Assembly (NCBI GenBank): GCA_022839785.1
Contig: JALHJW010000003.1
Span: 222,168-286,167 of the forward strand
Direction of reading: 5' to 3'
DNA: 64,000 nucleotides
From: Desulfovibrio sp.
GTDB lineage: Bacteria > Desulfobacterota > Desulfovibrionia > Desulfovibrionales > Desulfovibrionaceae
Below the pieces are notes generated by a model. The model was not told where the DNA came from and did no database searches. It saw nothing but the letters and a program-made list of their open reading frames with translations. The translations under genes and the position numbers were made by a program. Shown one piece after another: positions 1 to 8,322 of this stretch (positions are counted from its first letter, which is position 1; each line of letters starts with the position of its first letter).

Positions 1-393
1 CAGCAGCTCGATGGCCGAGAGCCGCAGCAGCCAGTCCGCGTTGTTCACCATGAAGACCTGGCCGCCGAAGACCTTTTCCACCTGACCCCTGATCTTGGCC
101 AGGGAGGCGTCGATGCGCTCCTTGGTCTGCAGCGTGCGTTCCGCGTCCTTGCCGCTGGGATCGCCGATGAGGCCGGTGCCGCCGCCGCCCAGGAAGATGG
201 GCCGGTGTCCGGCGCGCTGCAGCCGCAGCAGGGAGATGAGCGGGACCATGTTGCCCACGTGCAGGCTGGGGGCCGTGGGGTCGAAGCCGCAATACGCCGT
301 GCGCCCCGGCAGCGAGAAGTATCCGCGGACCTTGTCCGCGTCCGAGACCTGATGCACCAGGCCGCGCCAGGAGAGTTCATCGAAGATGTTCAC
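1..393 (-). CDS. tyrS: Tyrosyl-tRNA synthetase, N-terminal part (runs off the window)
   Basis: Charges tRNA-Tyr with tyrosine in the cytoplasm. The 131 visible codons read as the class I catalytic N-terminus: a tyrosine-pocket YCGFDPTAPSLHVGN stretch with the HIGH-type signature HVGN at residues 45-48, then a glycine-rich GGGGTGLIGDPSGK segment typical of bacterial TyrS, then VNNADWL. The rest of the Rossmann fold, the KMSKS loop and the S4-like domain lie beyond the window. The GTG start at 393 is chosen because AAGGAG sits 7 nt upstream and the first residues (NIFDEL) are where the family begins. Identity is by motif recognition; strong. Confidence 0.93.
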   Translation of the reverse strand, partial: MNIFDELSWRGLVHQVSDADKVRGYFSLPGRTAYCGFDPTAPSLHVGNMVPLISLLRLQRAGHRPIFLGGGGTGLIGDPSGKDAERTLQTKERIDASLAKIRGQVEKVFGGQVFMVNNADWLLRLSAIELL

Positions 394-487
394 GCAATGC
401 TCCTTGCAGAATATGCAGGGGCTTGTCGTACATCCTCCGGCAGGGCAAGGCAAGGCGGGCGGCGGGGCCTGGGGAAGGCGCGGCGGC

Positions 488-622
488 TCAGCGCCGGATG
501 AACAGGGAGAGGCGGGGTTCGCGGCGCTTGATGCGGCGGCCGGGCTTGCCGTGCACCGGGCAGGCGACAGGGGGATTGCGTCCCTTGACGGTGCAGCCGC
601 AGGCATAGGTGATCGTGGACAT
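488..622 (-). CDS. Small 44-aa Cys-rich putative zinc-binding protein
   Basis: A 44-residue frame starting MSTITYACGCTVKG, with a GGGAG ribosome site 4 nt before the ATG. It holds a CGC pair (Cys8, Cys10) and a CPVH motif (Cys21, His24), which together could bind one zinc, followed by a strongly basic tail (RRIKRREPR). No function is recognised. It lies between tyrS and the cobalamin fusion gene, on the tyrS strand and 94 bp upstream of the tyrS start, so it may be co-transcribed with tyrS. It was too short for a routine gene scan. The Cys/His spacing and clean RBS support it being real. Confidence 0.55.
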   Translation of the reverse strand: MSTITYACGCTVKGRNPPVACPVHGKPGRRIKRREPRLSLFIRR

Positions 623-728
623 GCTCCCTGGCTAGCGCGCTCCGGTTACGGCGCTGCGACGCCCAGGCCACGATATCTCGTCGGCCCACGGCTTGCCCGC
701 GCGGGCCATTCGCGCTAGGCACTCGGCC

Positions 729-3314
729 ATGGACACGCGCACGCCCCCTCACGGCGGCAACCTCCGCGCCCTGGCGGAACGGGCGGCCTGCGGCCGGGAC
801 GACATCGCGGACTTCTCGGCCAACATCAATCCCCTCGGCCCCCCGCCCTGGCTGCGCAGCGCGGTGGCCGGGGCGCTTTCGGACGCGGCGCACTATCCCG
901 ATCCCGAGGCCCTGGATCTGCGGCGGGCGGCGGCCGCCTTCTACGGCGGGGTCCCGGAGGAATTCCTCGCGGGCAACGGGGTCAGCGACATCCTGCACGC
1001 CTGTCCCCGCCTGCCCGGCCTGACGCGGGCGATCATCCCGGTCCCGACCTACGGCGACTACGAGCGCGCGGCGCGTCTGGCCGGGCTGGCGGTGGAGCAC
1101 GTCCGGCTCCTGCCCGAGACCGGCTTCCTGCTCTCCTTCGCGCTGCTGGAGGAGGCGCTTTCGGGCAGCCCGGCCCTGGTCCTGCTCGGCCGCCCGAACA
1201 ACCCCACGGGCCGCGCCTTTCCGGGCGTGGACCTGCTGGCCCTGGCCCGCCGCCATCCGGACTCGCTCTTCGTGGCGGACGAGGCCTTCGCCGACTTCGT
1301 CCCGGGTCTTGAACGGCTCGCCTCGGAGCGGCCGGGCGGCGAACGCCCGGCCAACCTCATCGTGCTTCTCTCTCTCACCAAGTTCTTCGCCGTGCCGGGC
1401 CTGCGGCTCGGTCTGGCCGCAGCCCATCCCGGCCTCATCCGCCGCCTGGCCGCGCTCCTGCCGCCCTGGCAGTGCTCCACCCTGGCCCAGGCCGTGGGCG
1501 CGCGCGCCCTGGCCGACGCGGATTTCCGCGCCCGCTCCCTGGCGGCCTGCGGCGAATACGCGGCGGACCTGCACGGCCTGCTGCGGGAATTCCCGGAGAT
1601 CACTGTCTTTCCGGGCCAGGCCAACTTCACGCTCTGCCGTCTGACCCACGGCGGCCTGGACGCGCGCGGCCTGGCCGAACGGCTGCTGGCCCGGCGCGTG
1701 GCCATCCGCGTCTGCGACAACTTCCGGGGGCTGGACAGCTCGTGGTTCCGCCTGGCCGTGCGACCGCCCGAGGAGAACGGACGGCTGACCGAGGCCTTGG
1801 CCGGGGCGCTGGGCCGCGCCCGGCCAGCCAGGCCGCGCCGGGCTCCGGCGCTCATGGTCCAGGGCGTCTGCTCCAACGCGGGCAAGAGCGTCCTCGCCGC
1901 GGGCCTGTGCCGCATCCTGCTGCAGGACGGCCTCTCCCCCTGCCCCTTCAAAGCCCAGAACATGTCGCTCAACTCCTGCGTGACCGCCGACGGCCGGGAG
2001 ATGGGCCGCGCCCAGGCGACCCAGGCCTACGCCGCGGGACGCGAGCCGGATGCGCGCATGAATCCGGTGCTGCTCAAGCCGAACTCCGACACGGGCTCGC
2101 AGGTCATCGTCCTGGGCAGGCCCGTGGGCAGTATGCGCGTGGCCGAGTACGTGGCGTACAAGCCCTCGCTCTGGGCCGAGGTGGCGCGGAGCTACGACGA
2201 ACTGGCCGCCGGGGCCGGGGTGATGGTGCTGGAGGGCGCGGGCTCGCCCGCCGAGGTCAACCTCAAGGCCCACGATATCGTGAACATGCGCATGGCGCGG
2301 CATGCAGGGGCGAAGGTGCTGCTCGTGGCGGACATCGACCGGGGCGGCTCCTTCGCCGCCCTGGCCGGAACCATGGACTGCCTGGAGGAGTGGGAGCGCG
2401 CCCTGGTGGCGGGCTTCGCGCTCAACAAGTTCCGGGGCGATCCCGCGCTGCTGGCCGGGGGCTTCGACTTCCTCAGACTGCACACGGGCCGCGACTGCCT
2501 CGGCGTGGTCCCCTGGCTGCCGGACCTCGGCCTGCCGGAAGAGGACTCGGTCTCCTTCAAGCAGGGGCTGACGACCGGGCGCACGGACGCGGCCCTGGAC
2601 ATCGCCGTGGCCGACCTGCCGCACATCTCCAACTTCACGGACCTCGACGCCCTGGCCCTGGAGCCGGACGTGTCGCTCAGGCGCGTGCGCTCGGGCGACG
2701 AACTGGGCAGCCCGGACATGCTGCTCCTGCCCGGCTCCAAAAACACCCTGGCGGACCTCGCCTGGCTGCGGGAGTCGGGTCTGGCGGAGGCGGCCGCGCG
2801 TCTTGCGGGAAAGGCGGAGATCGCGGGCATCTGCGGGGGCTTTCAGATGCTCGGGACCACGGTGGAGGACCCGCTGGGCGTGGAATCAGGACAGAAGAGC
2901 GCGCCCGGCCTCGGCCTCCTGCCCGTGACCACTTCCCTGGCCGCGGACAAGACCCTGACGCGGCGCGCGGCCGTGGATCTGATCGCGAACCTGCCGGTGC
3001 ATGGCTACGAGATCCACCACGGAAAGACGCGGCCGGTCCCGGAGTCCGCAACGACCGCAGGCAGTCCGCTCTACGCCGACACGCCCGATCTCGGCTGGGC
3101 CTGCGGCCCTGTCTGGGGCACCTATCTGCACGGCGTGTTCGACGCGGACGCCTACCGCCGCGCCGTGCTCGACCGCCTGCGCGCGCGCAAGGGCCTCGCC
3201 CCGCTCGGGGCGGTGCAGGTCCGCTACGGCCTGGATCCGGCTCTGGACCGTCTGGCCGACGCGCTCAGGCGCAGCCTGGACATGCCGCGGATATACCGCC
3301 TGCTGGGCGTGTAG
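729..3314 (+). CDS. cobQ: Fused threonine-phosphate decarboxylase-like (CobC/CobD) and cobyric acid synthase (CobQ/CbiP)
   Basis: An 861-aa two-domain cobalamin enzyme. Residues 1-365 are a fold-type I PLP aminotransferase of the CobC/CobD (L-threonine-O-3-phosphate decarboxylase) or HisC type, with the cofactor lysine in SLTKFFAVPG (Lys218). This half would supply the aminopropanol-phosphate linker. Residues ~375-861 are cobyric acid synthase, which amidates side chains b, d, e and g of adenosylcobyrinic diamide. Visible are the P-loop GVCSNAGKS, the glutaminase nucleophile in GICGGFQ (Cys702) and the glutaminase histidine in YLHGVFD (His801). Separate genes are usual, so the fusion is notable. 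The start at 729 (MDTRTPPHGG) is preferred over an earlier in-frame codon because CobC homologues begin there. Which of decarboxylase or aminotransferase the first half is cannot be settled by eye. Confidence 0.9.
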   Translation: MDTRTPPHGGNLRALAERAACGRDDIADFSANINPLGPPPWLRSAVAGALSDAAHYPDPEALDLRRAAAAFYGGVPEEFLAGNGVSDILHACPRLPGLTRAIIPVPTYGDYERAARLAGLAVEHVRLLPETGFLLSFALLEEALSGSPALVLLGRPNNPTGRAFPGVDLLALARRHPDSLFVADEAFADFVPGLERLASERPGGERPANLIVLLSLTKFFAVPGLRLGLAAAHPGLIRRLAALLPPWQCSTLAQAVGARALADADFRARSLAACGEYAADLHGLLREFPEITVFPGQANFTLCRLTHGGLDARGLAERLLARRVAIRVCDNFRGLDSSWFRLAVRPPEENGRLTEALAGALGRARPARPRRAPALMVQGVCSNAGKSVLAAGLCRILLQDGLSPCPFKAQNMSLNSCVTADGREMGRAQATQAYAAGREPDARMNPVLLKPNSDTGSQVIVLGRPVGSMRVAEYVAYKPSLWAEVARSYDELAAGAGVMVLEGAGSPAEVNLKAHDIVNMRMARHAGAKVLLVADIDRGGSFAALAGTMDCLEEWERALVAGFALNKFRGDPALLAGGFDFLRLHTGRDCLGVVPWLPDLGLPEEDSVSFKQGLTTGRTDAALDIAVADLPHISNFTDLDALALEPDVSLRRVRSGDELGSPDMLLLPGSKNTLADLAWLRESGLAEAAARLAGKAEIAGICGGFQMLGTTVEDPLGVESGQKSAPGLGLLPVTTSLAADKTLTRRAAVDLIANLPVHGYEIHHGKTRPVPESATTAGSPLYADTPDLGWACGPVWGTYLHGVFDADAYRRAVLDRLRARKGLAPLGAVQVRYGLDPALDRLADALRRSLDMPRIYRLLGV

Positions 3315-3364
3315 CCGCACGCGTTCGCCATGGCCGGAGCGAAGAGGGTGGGCTCCCCTGTTCC

Positions 3365-4837
3365 CTACGCCCCTCCCGCCAGGGCGATCAGGGTGCGCAC
3401 CCCGAAGCCCGTCGCCCCCTTGGTCCAGAAGTCCGTGGCCGCGTCCTGGAAGGCCGTGGGCGCAATGTCCAGGTGCGCCCACGGCACGCCCTCGGGCGCG
3501 AAGCGTTTGAGGAACATGGCCGCGATGATGGCCCCGCCCTCGCGGCGGCCCACGTTCCTGAGGTCCGCCACGTCGCTCTCCAACTCCTTGGCGTAAACCT
3601 CGTCCATGGGCATGGGCCAGAACTTCTCGCCCAGCGGCAGGCCCGCCTCGCGGATGCGCCGGGCCAGCTCCCCGTCCGGGCTGAACACGGCCGCGTAGTG
3701 GACGCCCAGGGCGATGCGCGCCGCGCCGGTCAGGGTGGCGAGGTCCACCACGGCCTCCGGCTCGAGGCGCGCGGCGAAGGCCAGGGCGTCCGCAAGCAGC
3801 AGACGGCCCTCGGCGTCGGTGTTGATGATCTCCACGCTCAGGCCGGACAGGGTCCTGACCACATCGCCGGGCTTGACGCCGCCGCCGTCCGGCATGTTGT
3901 CCGTGAGCGGCAGAAGGCCCGCCACGCGGCGGGGGGAACCGAGACGGCCCAGGGCCTCCAGGCAGCCCAGCACCGCCGCCGCGCCCGCCATGTCGCTCTT
4001 CATCTCCTCCATCTTGGCCGCGGGCTTGAGGCTGATGCCGCCGGTATCGAAGGTCACGCCCTTACCCACGAGACAGAGCGGCCTGCCGCCCTCCGGGGCC
4101 GTGTCCAGGACCACGAAGCAAGGCTCCGCCCGGCTGCCCTGGGCCACGGCCGCGAACGCGCCCATGCCAAGGGCCTCGATGGCCGCGCGGTCCATGACTT
4201 GGAAGGAGAAGCCGTGCCGGACGGCCAGGGCGCGCGCCTCCTCAGCGATGCGCGCGGCCGTGGCGTGGTTGCCGGGCCGGTTGACCAGGTCGCGCGCCAG
4301 GGCGACGCCCGCGGCCTCGGCCTCGGCCAGACGCAGGGCTGCGGCCGGGTCACCGTCCCCGCCAGCCTCCCCGGGCAGCAGCGCCGCGTCCTCGGGATCG
4401 GGCGGGAGGTCGTCGCCGGTCTTCAATTCCAAAAAACGGTAGAGGCCGAAACGCAGGGCCAGGGCCGCCTCGCGCACGGCCTCCTGCGTGGGCAGCGGCA
4501 GCCCGGCCAGGCACACGGCCAGGCTCCCGGCCCGGCGTTCGCGCGCCAGACGCGCGGCAGCGGCCACGGCGGCTCGCAGCCGGGCCGTGTCCAGCCCCTC
4601 CGCCGCGCCGCAGCCCACGGTGAGCACGCGGCGGCAGGGCGCGCCGTCCGGAGCGTAGAGCAGGGCCGTCTCCTTCGGCGCGAACGGGGCATCGTCCAGG
4701 CCCGGGGTCTTCGCCAGGACGGCCAGAGCCCCCGGCAGGACCTGGGCGGCGCGCTTCCTGTCCGGCCCTTCGAGCAGGGGAAGGATCAGAGTGTCGCAAC
4801 CGGCAAAGGCGGCGGGGTCGGCAAGACGAATGTTCAC
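3365..4837 (-). CDS. pepA: Leucyl aminopeptidase (M17 family)
   Basis: A 490-aa cytosolic dimetal aminopeptidase that removes N-terminal residues from peptides and takes part in peptide turnover. The C-terminal catalytic half carries the family signatures: VGKGVTFDTGGISLKP (metal-binding lysine and aspartate) and NTDAEGRLLLADAL, the M17 fingerprint with metal ligands Asp and Glu. The N-terminal ~170 residues are the less conserved regulatory domain. The start is taken as GTG 4837 because GAGGAG lies 5 nt upstream; an upstream in-frame ATG would add an Arg-rich tail without an RBS. The gene is convergent with the cobalamin fusion and divergent from flgE. In some bacteria PepA also binds DNA, which nothing here tests. 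Confidence 0.93.
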   Translation of the reverse strand: MNIRLADPAAFAGCDTLILPLLEGPDRKRAAQVLPGALAVLAKTPGLDDAPFAPKETALLYAPDGAPCRRVLTVGCGAAEGLDTARLRAAVAAAARLARERRAGSLAVCLAGLPLPTQEAVREAALALRFGLYRFLELKTGDDLPPDPEDAALLPGEAGGDGDPAAALRLAEAEAAGVALARDLVNRPGNHATAARIAEEARALAVRHGFSFQVMDRAAIEALGMGAFAAVAQGSRAEPCFVVLDTAPEGGRPLCLVGKGVTFDTGGISLKPAAKMEEMKSDMAGAAAVLGCLEALGRLGSPRRVAGLLPLTDNMPDGGGVKPGDVVRTLSGLSVEIINTDAEGRLLLADALAFAARLEPEAVVDLATLTGAARIALGVHYAAVFSPDGELARRIREAGLPLGEKFWPMPMDEVYAKELESDVADLRNVGRREGGAIIAAMFLKRFAPEGVPWAHLDIAPTAFQDAATDFWTKGATGFGVRTLIALAGGA

Positions 4838-4983
4838 TGCGGCTCCTCGTTGGCGGATGGTTCCCCTTCTTCCTAACAAAGCCCCTGCAGGCGGGCAATT
4901 TTTTCATCCCTTCCCCCGCCCACGGACTAGGCGCGTCCCGGAACGTCAACAACCGCGCCGCATTGTCAAGAAGCGTCAAGCGG

Positions 4984-5000
4984 CTGGCGCGTTCCTTGCG
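4984..5000 (+). promoter_or_regulatory. Sigma-54-type promoter of flgE
   Basis: CTGGCGCGTTCCTTGCG fits the -24/-12 consensus (TGGCACG-N4-TTGCA) with the invariant GG and GC exactly 10 nt apart. It ends 74 nt before the flgE start codon. RpoN control of flagellar hook genes is established in several polar flagellates and reported in Desulfovibrio, so the match fits its context. Confidence 0.72.
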
Positions 5001-5074
5001 ATAGGAGCTGCGGCGAGAACTTTTTGCCTGCCGGGTCGCACAGGGCAGGCGGAACCGCGAGCCGGGAGACGGCC

Positions 5075-6670
5075 ATGTTCAGTTCGATGTATGTCGGGGC
5101 CACGGGCGTGGTCGCGCACAACTCCATGATCCAGGTGACGAGCAACAACCTGGCGAACGTCAGCACCATCGGCTACAAGTCGAGCCGTGCGCTGTTCGAG
5201 GACCTGATGTACCAGCAGGCCCCGGCCGGAGGCTCCCGCACCCAGACGGGCGCGGTGTCCACGGCGGGCCAGCTCGGCATGGGCGTCAAGCTCTCGGACA
5301 TCATGATCGACTTCACGGGCGGCCCGCTGGAGGGTGGCAGCTACGTCACGGACTTGGCCATCGGCGGCCAGGGGTTCTTCCGCGTCGTGGACAGCCAGGC
5401 GCGCTCCTACTACACGCGCGCGGGCGCCTTCAGGTTCGACAACCAGGGCGTGCTGCGCGATCCCCACGGCAACATCCTGCAGGGCTACGAGGTAGACCGC
5501 GCCACCGGGGTCATCGGCGGCGTGGGGGACATCATCCTGCCCACGGCCACGGAGACCGACTCCTTCGGCCGGACCGTGACCGTGATCCGCTCCGACCCCA
5601 GGGCCACGGAAAACGTGACCATGATCAGCAACCTGGACTCGGGCAGCGTGGACTACAGTTCCGACCCGAACAACCCCTTCTTTTCCCTGGGGCTGCAGTG
5701 GGACGGCTCGCGGAACCCGCCCCTATCCCAGGACGCCTACGCCTATCTCAGCACCATCCGCATCTACGACGCGGAGGGCAATCCGCACAGCCTGAACGTC
5801 TATTTCGATCCGGTGCGGGATTTCAATTCCGGGCTGGGCCCTGGCGGCAACAAGGTCTGGGAATACGTCGTCGGCATCGACCCCAGCGAGGACGGACGGG
5901 CGCTGGCCGATTCCGGCGCGCGCGGCCTGCTCGCCATGGGCACCCTGACCTTCAACACCGCAGGCAACCTCATCAACCAGACCGCCTGGACCTTCAACGC
6001 CGGAGCGTCCAACGCCTCCAACCTCTCCAACTGGAGCCTGGCGACCCTCTCGGCCCTGGGCTATCCCCAGTTCGACGTCTCCTTCCTGGCCTCGGGCGGA
6101 GCGGCCACGGCGACCCAGGCAGTGGGCCTCTATTTCGGCCTTTCCAACGCCTCCGGCACGTGGTCGGCATCCAACGGCACCACGGCGGCCAGCATCGGTT
6201 CCAACGCGAGCAACCTGCCGAGCATGCAGGCCTCGCCCAGGGGCGCGCTCTACACCACCAGCTACAACAGTTCGTCCGTGACCCTGAACCAGCAGCAGGA
6301 CGGCTACGCCACGGGCTATCTCGAATACCTCATGGTGAACAAGTACGGCGTTCTTGCCGGCCACTTCTCCAACGGCCAGACCGAGGCAATGTACAAGGTG
6401 GCGCTCTACGACTTCACCAACGAATACGGCCTCAGACGCGAGGGGGGAAACCTCTTCTCCGAGACGCGGCAGTCGGGTGCCGCCATCGAGGGCGACGCGG
6501 ACGAGAGGGGGCTGGGCATCATCTACCAGAACACCCTGGAGCAATCCAACGTGGACATGGCCACGGAGTTCGCCGCCCTGATCCTGGGCCAGCGGGGATT
6601 CCAGGCCAACACCAAGATCATCACCACGGCCGATTCGCTGATCCAGACCCTGACGCAGCTCAAGCGCTGA
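5075..6670 (+). CDS. flgE: Flagellar hook protein FlgE
   Basis: A 531-aa structural subunit of the flagellar hook, exported by the flagellar type III apparatus. The N-terminus (MFSSMYVGATGVVAHNSMIQ, then SNNLANVSTIGYKSSR) and the C-terminus (NVDMATEFAALILGQRGFQANTKIITTAD) are the paired coiled-coil D0 regions shared by FlgE/F/G. The long Ser/Thr/Gly/Asn-rich middle is the variable D2 domain. Length exceeds that of rod proteins FlgF and FlgG (~250 aa) and fits FlgE. The ATG at 5075 is preceded by GGGAG. The gene stands alone, behind a sigma-54-type promoter and followed by a strong hairpin. Single-gene flgE loci outside the main flagellar cluster are known in Desulfovibrio. Confidence 0.93.
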   Translation: MFSSMYVGATGVVAHNSMIQVTSNNLANVSTIGYKSSRALFEDLMYQQAPAGGSRTQTGAVSTAGQLGMGVKLSDIMIDFTGGPLEGGSYVTDLAIGGQGFFRVVDSQARSYYTRAGAFRFDNQGVLRDPHGNILQGYEVDRATGVIGGVGDIILPTATETDSFGRTVTVIRSDPRATENVTMISNLDSGSVDYSSDPNNPFFSLGLQWDGSRNPPLSQDAYAYLSTIRIYDAEGNPHSLNVYFDPVRDFNSGLGPGGNKVWEYVVGIDPSEDGRALADSGARGLLAMGTLTFNTAGNLINQTAWTFNAGASNASNLSNWSLATLSALGYPQFDVSFLASGGAATATQAVGLYFGLSNASGTWSASNGTTAASIGSNASNLPSMQASPRGALYTTSYNSSSVTLNQQQDGYATGYLEYLMVNKYGVLAGHFSNGQTEAMYKVALYDFTNEYGLRREGGNLFSETRQSGAAIEGDADERGLGIIYQNTLEQSNVDMATEFAALILGQRGFQANTKIITTADSLIQTLTQLKR

Positions 6671-6696
6671 TCCGGTCCGGCTCGCGCCGGACCGGA
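6671..6696 (+). terminator. Strong hairpin after flgE
   Basis: A perfect 11-bp stem (TCCGGTCCGGC / GCCGGACCGGA) with a TCGC loop starts immediately after the flgE stop codon. It has no T tract, so it may terminate weakly or protect the mRNA 3' end. A nearly identical hairpin occurs at 9586-9608. Confidence 0.55.
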
Positions 6697-6763
6697 GATC
6701 GCGTAATGCGCGCGGGAGACGCGGCCAGGGCGTGGAGAGGACGCCGTCCTCCGAAGGAAACGG

Positions 6764-6796
6764 TTGGCGCGATTCGGGCAATCCGGCACGTATAAT
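6764..6796 (+). promoter_or_regulatory. Candidate promoter(s) of the radical SAM gene
   Basis: Two overlapping possibilities are seen. TATAAT at 6791-6796 is a perfect -10 box, but no good -35 lies at the usual distance. TTGGCGCGATTCGGGCA at 6764-6780 has the GG-N10-GC spacing of sigma-54 sites but a poor -12 half. Either could drive the gene at 6838. Confidence 0.35.
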
Positions 6797-6837
6797 GCAG
6801 TAACGAAAAAAACACTTTTGCACGCCGAGGTTGGTCC

Positions 6838-7989
6838 ATGGTCACGATGCCCGCCCCCATCGCCGTTCCGGAAAGCGCCTTTGACAGCGCACGGCAACTG
6901 AACACGCAGATCAACAGGCTGGAAAGCGGGCAGAACGTGCCGGTCGTCAATTCCCGTCCTCTGAATCTGGGCCTGGACATCTCGAACGTCTGCAACATCA
7001 ATTGTATTTTTTGCCTGGCCGCAAGCGGCAGAAAGAAGACCTCCGACGCGGAGGCCTTCCGCGAGCCGGAATACATGGACCACTTCGAGCCCCTCCTTCC
7101 GTTCGTCGAGAAGGCCATTTTCTCGTCGTTCGAGGCCCTGCTCAATCCCCGGTTCGATGAGTTCGTGCATCGCCTGCGACGTTACGCCACGCCCTTCCAG
7201 CTCTTTTCCAACGGCATGGCCATAACCCCGGAGATGGGAGCCTTCCTGCTGGAGAACGGCATGAAGAGCCTGTGGCTCTCCTTCCACGGCGCCAGGGAGG
7301 CGACCTACCACGGCATCATGCGCGGCTCGAATTACGACACCGTGCTGCGCAACCTCATGGCTCTCAAGCACCATTCCCGCTCGCGCGGCAAGCCCTTCGA
7401 GCTGCGTCTCGTCTTTTGCGCCATGCGCCGCACGGTCCCGGAGCTTCTCGATTACGTTGATCTCGCCCGGAGAGTGGGCGCGACGGCCATTCAGGTGAAC
7501 TATCTGCTTGTCACCAAGCCCGACACGGACCTTGATCAGGAATCCGTCTTCTTTCACCAGAGCATGTACGATTATTACGTGCTCAGCGCCAAACTCAAGG
7601 CGGCCAAGCACGGCATCGTGCTGCACCACCAGCCGCTGTTCTCCGATGAGGCCCGCAGCGTGCCCACACGCTGCAACCGACCCTGGGAGCACCTCAACGT
7701 CGGTCGCGATGGCGCGGTGCAGATCTGTTGCGGCGGCTCGCCGGTGCTGGGCAACCTGTTCAGCGATGGGTTCGCCCGACTGTGGAATTCTCCCAGGATG
7801 CTTGAATTCAGGGCGCGGGTGAACTCCGACAACCCTCCCGCCTGCTGCAAGGCCTGCACCCGTGGCCGTGAGGCGAAAGGCGACATCACAGGCCACCTGA
7901 CCTATCTGCGCGGCCTCCCTGCCGCCGAGCGGCAGGAGCGCATCCGCGAGTTGTGCGGCGAAAAGATTCCGGAAGCAGCGCAGGCCTGA
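6838..7989 (+). CDS. Radical SAM protein with SPASM-type C-terminus
   Basis: A 383-aa protein with the radical SAM cluster motif CNINCIFC (Cys52, Cys56, Cys59) within a GLDISNVCNINC context. The C-terminal Cys-rich region (CNRPWEHLNVGRDGAVQICC, then CCKACTRG) is typical of SPASM/twitch auxiliary iron-sulfur domains. Such enzymes cleave S-adenosylmethionine to start radical chemistry on peptides or small metabolites. No substrate peptide is encoded nearby, so the substrate is unknown. It lies between flgE and the P-loop/methyltransferase gene, and the glycan cluster is 5 kb away, so a role in decorating a surface polymer or flagellin is possible but unproven. Confidence 0.8.
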   Translation: MVTMPAPIAVPESAFDSARQLNTQINRLESGQNVPVVNSRPLNLGLDISNVCNINCIFCLAASGRKKTSDAEAFREPEYMDHFEPLLPFVEKAIFSSFEALLNPRFDEFVHRLRRYATPFQLFSNGMAITPEMGAFLLENGMKSLWLSFHGAREATYHGIMRGSNYDTVLRNLMALKHHSRSRGKPFELRLVFCAMRRTVPELLDYVDLARRVGATAIQVNYLLVTKPDTDLDQESVFFHQSMYDYYVLSAKLKAAKHGIVLHHQPLFSDEARSVPTRCNRPWEHLNVGRDGAVQICCGGSPVLGNLFSDGFARLWNSPRMLEFRARVNSDNPPACCKACTRGREAKGDITGHLTYLRGLPAAERQERIRELCGEKIPEAAQA

Positions 7990-8322
7990 CGACTTGGGCG
8001 ACGACAGAGGACTGGGGGACTCGTGCGGCAGAGATGCCTATCGCCTTCCCGAAGGGCGGATACTCCGCATGCGGTGTCGTAAAACCGACATCGTCCCGGG
8101 CGATTGCCGGGCGACGGGGCAAGATGCGTCGGCAGACCGGGCGCGCCCGGCTTTCCCCTGGAATGATTCTGGTTCCCTAACGACAAACGCACCACCCGAA
8201 GCGCAGCGTATTCAGCTTCGCGCTCCGGAGACCGCGCCGCTGCGGCCCGCCCAAGGCGGACCGCAGCGACAACTCTGAGCAAAAACTTTTTTCCTAAGCA
8301 ATACTTGAGAGGGCCTCGCGAC
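7990..8322. other. Intergenic stretch with one hairpin, no gene
   Basis: No convincing coding frame is seen. At 8239-8267 there is an imperfect 13-bp hairpin (GCTGCGGCCCGCC / GGCGGACCGCAGC, CAA loop, one mismatch). It is not followed by a T tract, so it is at best a weak terminator of the radical SAM gene. Base composition turns more AT-rich towards 8280. Confidence 0.4.

Noticed and set aside
623..728. Possible cobalamin riboswitch upstream of the cobC-cobQ gene
   Set aside because: The stretch is short and shows no conserved B12-box; nothing supports a riboswitch.
390..2624. A long minus-strand open frame opposite the cobalamin fusion gene
   Set aside because: No recognisable domain; repetitive Gly/Arg/Gln sequence typical of GC-rich shadows. 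The plus strand codes for a clear CobC-CobQ fusion.
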